64,000 nucleotides of DNA from Eustoma russellianum. Taxonomy: Eukaryota > Streptophyta > Magnoliopsida > Gentianales > Gentianaceae. Position 1 is the first letter of the stretch; the number at the start of each line of letters is the position of its first letter. A model generated the notes under the pieces. That model was not told where the DNA came from, ran no database searches, and saw nothing but the letters and a program-made list of their open reading frames with translations. The stretch lies in NCBI GenBank assembly GCA_036186865.1, contig AP025043.1:30885996-30949995 (forward strand), given 5' to 3'. This document shows, piece by piece, positions 63,686 through 64,000 of the stretch. Both the position numbers and the translations under genes were made by a program.

Positions 63686-64000
63686 TTATGTGAAGCGGGG
63701 GTCTCGGTCACAAACTATGCTCATAGGAACTCCATGCAAACATACAATCTGATCAACATACATAGAAGCCAACTTTTCCATGGGTGTTTTAATCGACATT
63801 GCCATGAGATGAGCACCCTTTGTCAGACGATCCACAACAACCCAAATAGTATCATATCCACTTCTTGTCTTAGGTAAATCGGTCAGAAAATCCATAGCGA
63901 TGTGATCCCACTTCCACTCAAGCAACTCAAGTGGTTGCAATAATCCAGCTGGCCTCTGATGTTCTGCTTTGACTTTCTGACATACAAGACATTTCTCAAC
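63686..64000 (-). pseudogene. Integrase N-terminal half, element C (to window end)
   Basis: From the window edge the sense strand reads the end of the zinc domain (EKCLVCQKVKAE), then the core with catalytic Asp residues in IAMDFLTDLP and VCDRDPRFT. A TAA follows where relatives have Ser. A single-base change explains the stop. The listed 63940 ATG is internal; the frame stays open to 64000. Confidence 0.88.

Larger units (their letters stand above)
62810..64000 (-). mobile_element. Chromodomain Ty3/gypsy element C, internal region (partial)
   Basis: Begins with the polypurine tract (minus strand GAAGGGGGGAA, 62815-62825) and hairpin (62831-62850), then pol C-terminus upward. It continues beyond the window end. 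It is inserted in the RT of element B in the same orientation. Its sequence is clearly of the same lineage as B but diverged. Confidence 0.9.

Overview
The window reads as a repeat-dense stretch of a flowering-plant nuclear genome. It is AT-rich and contains Athila-type and chromodomain Ty3/gypsy elements, a Ty1/copia-derived non-autonomous family and plant LINEs that carry an RNase H domain. I found no host gene, rRNA, tRNA gene or CRISPR array. Nearly every base can be placed in a nest of retrotransposons. The species cannot be told from the sequence alone.

Layout. (1) 1-14610: Athila-like Ty3/gypsy DNA on the minus strand, arranged as internal region (partial), shared LTR, internal region, LTR. 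The complete unit is 3820-14610 with LTRs of 1596 and 1614 bp and a tRNA-Asp-type primer site. (2) 14611-19047: a 4.4-kb chromovirus-type LTR in plus orientation, carrying eight units of a 189-190-bp tandem repeat and a 43-bp minisatellite. The Athila element appears to sit at its very start. (3) 19048-19275: a short GC-richer segment of unknown origin and a (TA)n run. (4) 19276-19696 and 41311-43178: two halves of an LTR-like sequence split by the next block.

(5) 19697-41310: a tandem array of a copia-derived non-autonomous element (LTR, internal, LTR, internal, LTR) whose only coding remnant is a gag-like ORF. The first gag copy is split by a 10.7-kb gypsy-type non-autonomous element (22710-33384, target duplication TAATT). 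That element's left LTR was in turn invaded by a 5'-truncated LINE (25345-28800, 14-bp target duplication). (6) 43179-50414: a second LINE on the minus strand, with ORF1 end, endonuclease, reverse transcriptase and RNase H. Its ORF2 is split by a solo LTR of the same copia family (46637-49087, target duplication CCACA).

(7) 50415-64000: chromodomain Ty3/gypsy elements on the minus strand. Element B has its 3' LTR at 50415-56644, itself invaded by another LTR, and pol at 56691-59387. Element C is inserted into B's reverse transcriptase (3' LTR 59388-62809, pol from 62849 past the window end).

How the parts work together: gag/pol genes would supply particles, reverse transcription and integration. 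The gag-only and coding-free elements could move only with enzymes supplied in trans. Almost all pol genes here are broken by frameshifts or stops. The observations I rate highest are a putative 70-nt spliceosomal intron in the reverse transcriptase of element B; a possible third ORF after ORF2 in both LINEs; hairpins conserved between diverged LTRs, one with a base-pair-preserving change; the very regular 190-bp hairpin-bearing LTR repeat; and indel-dominated divergence between the two Athila copies, which may reflect assembly error.
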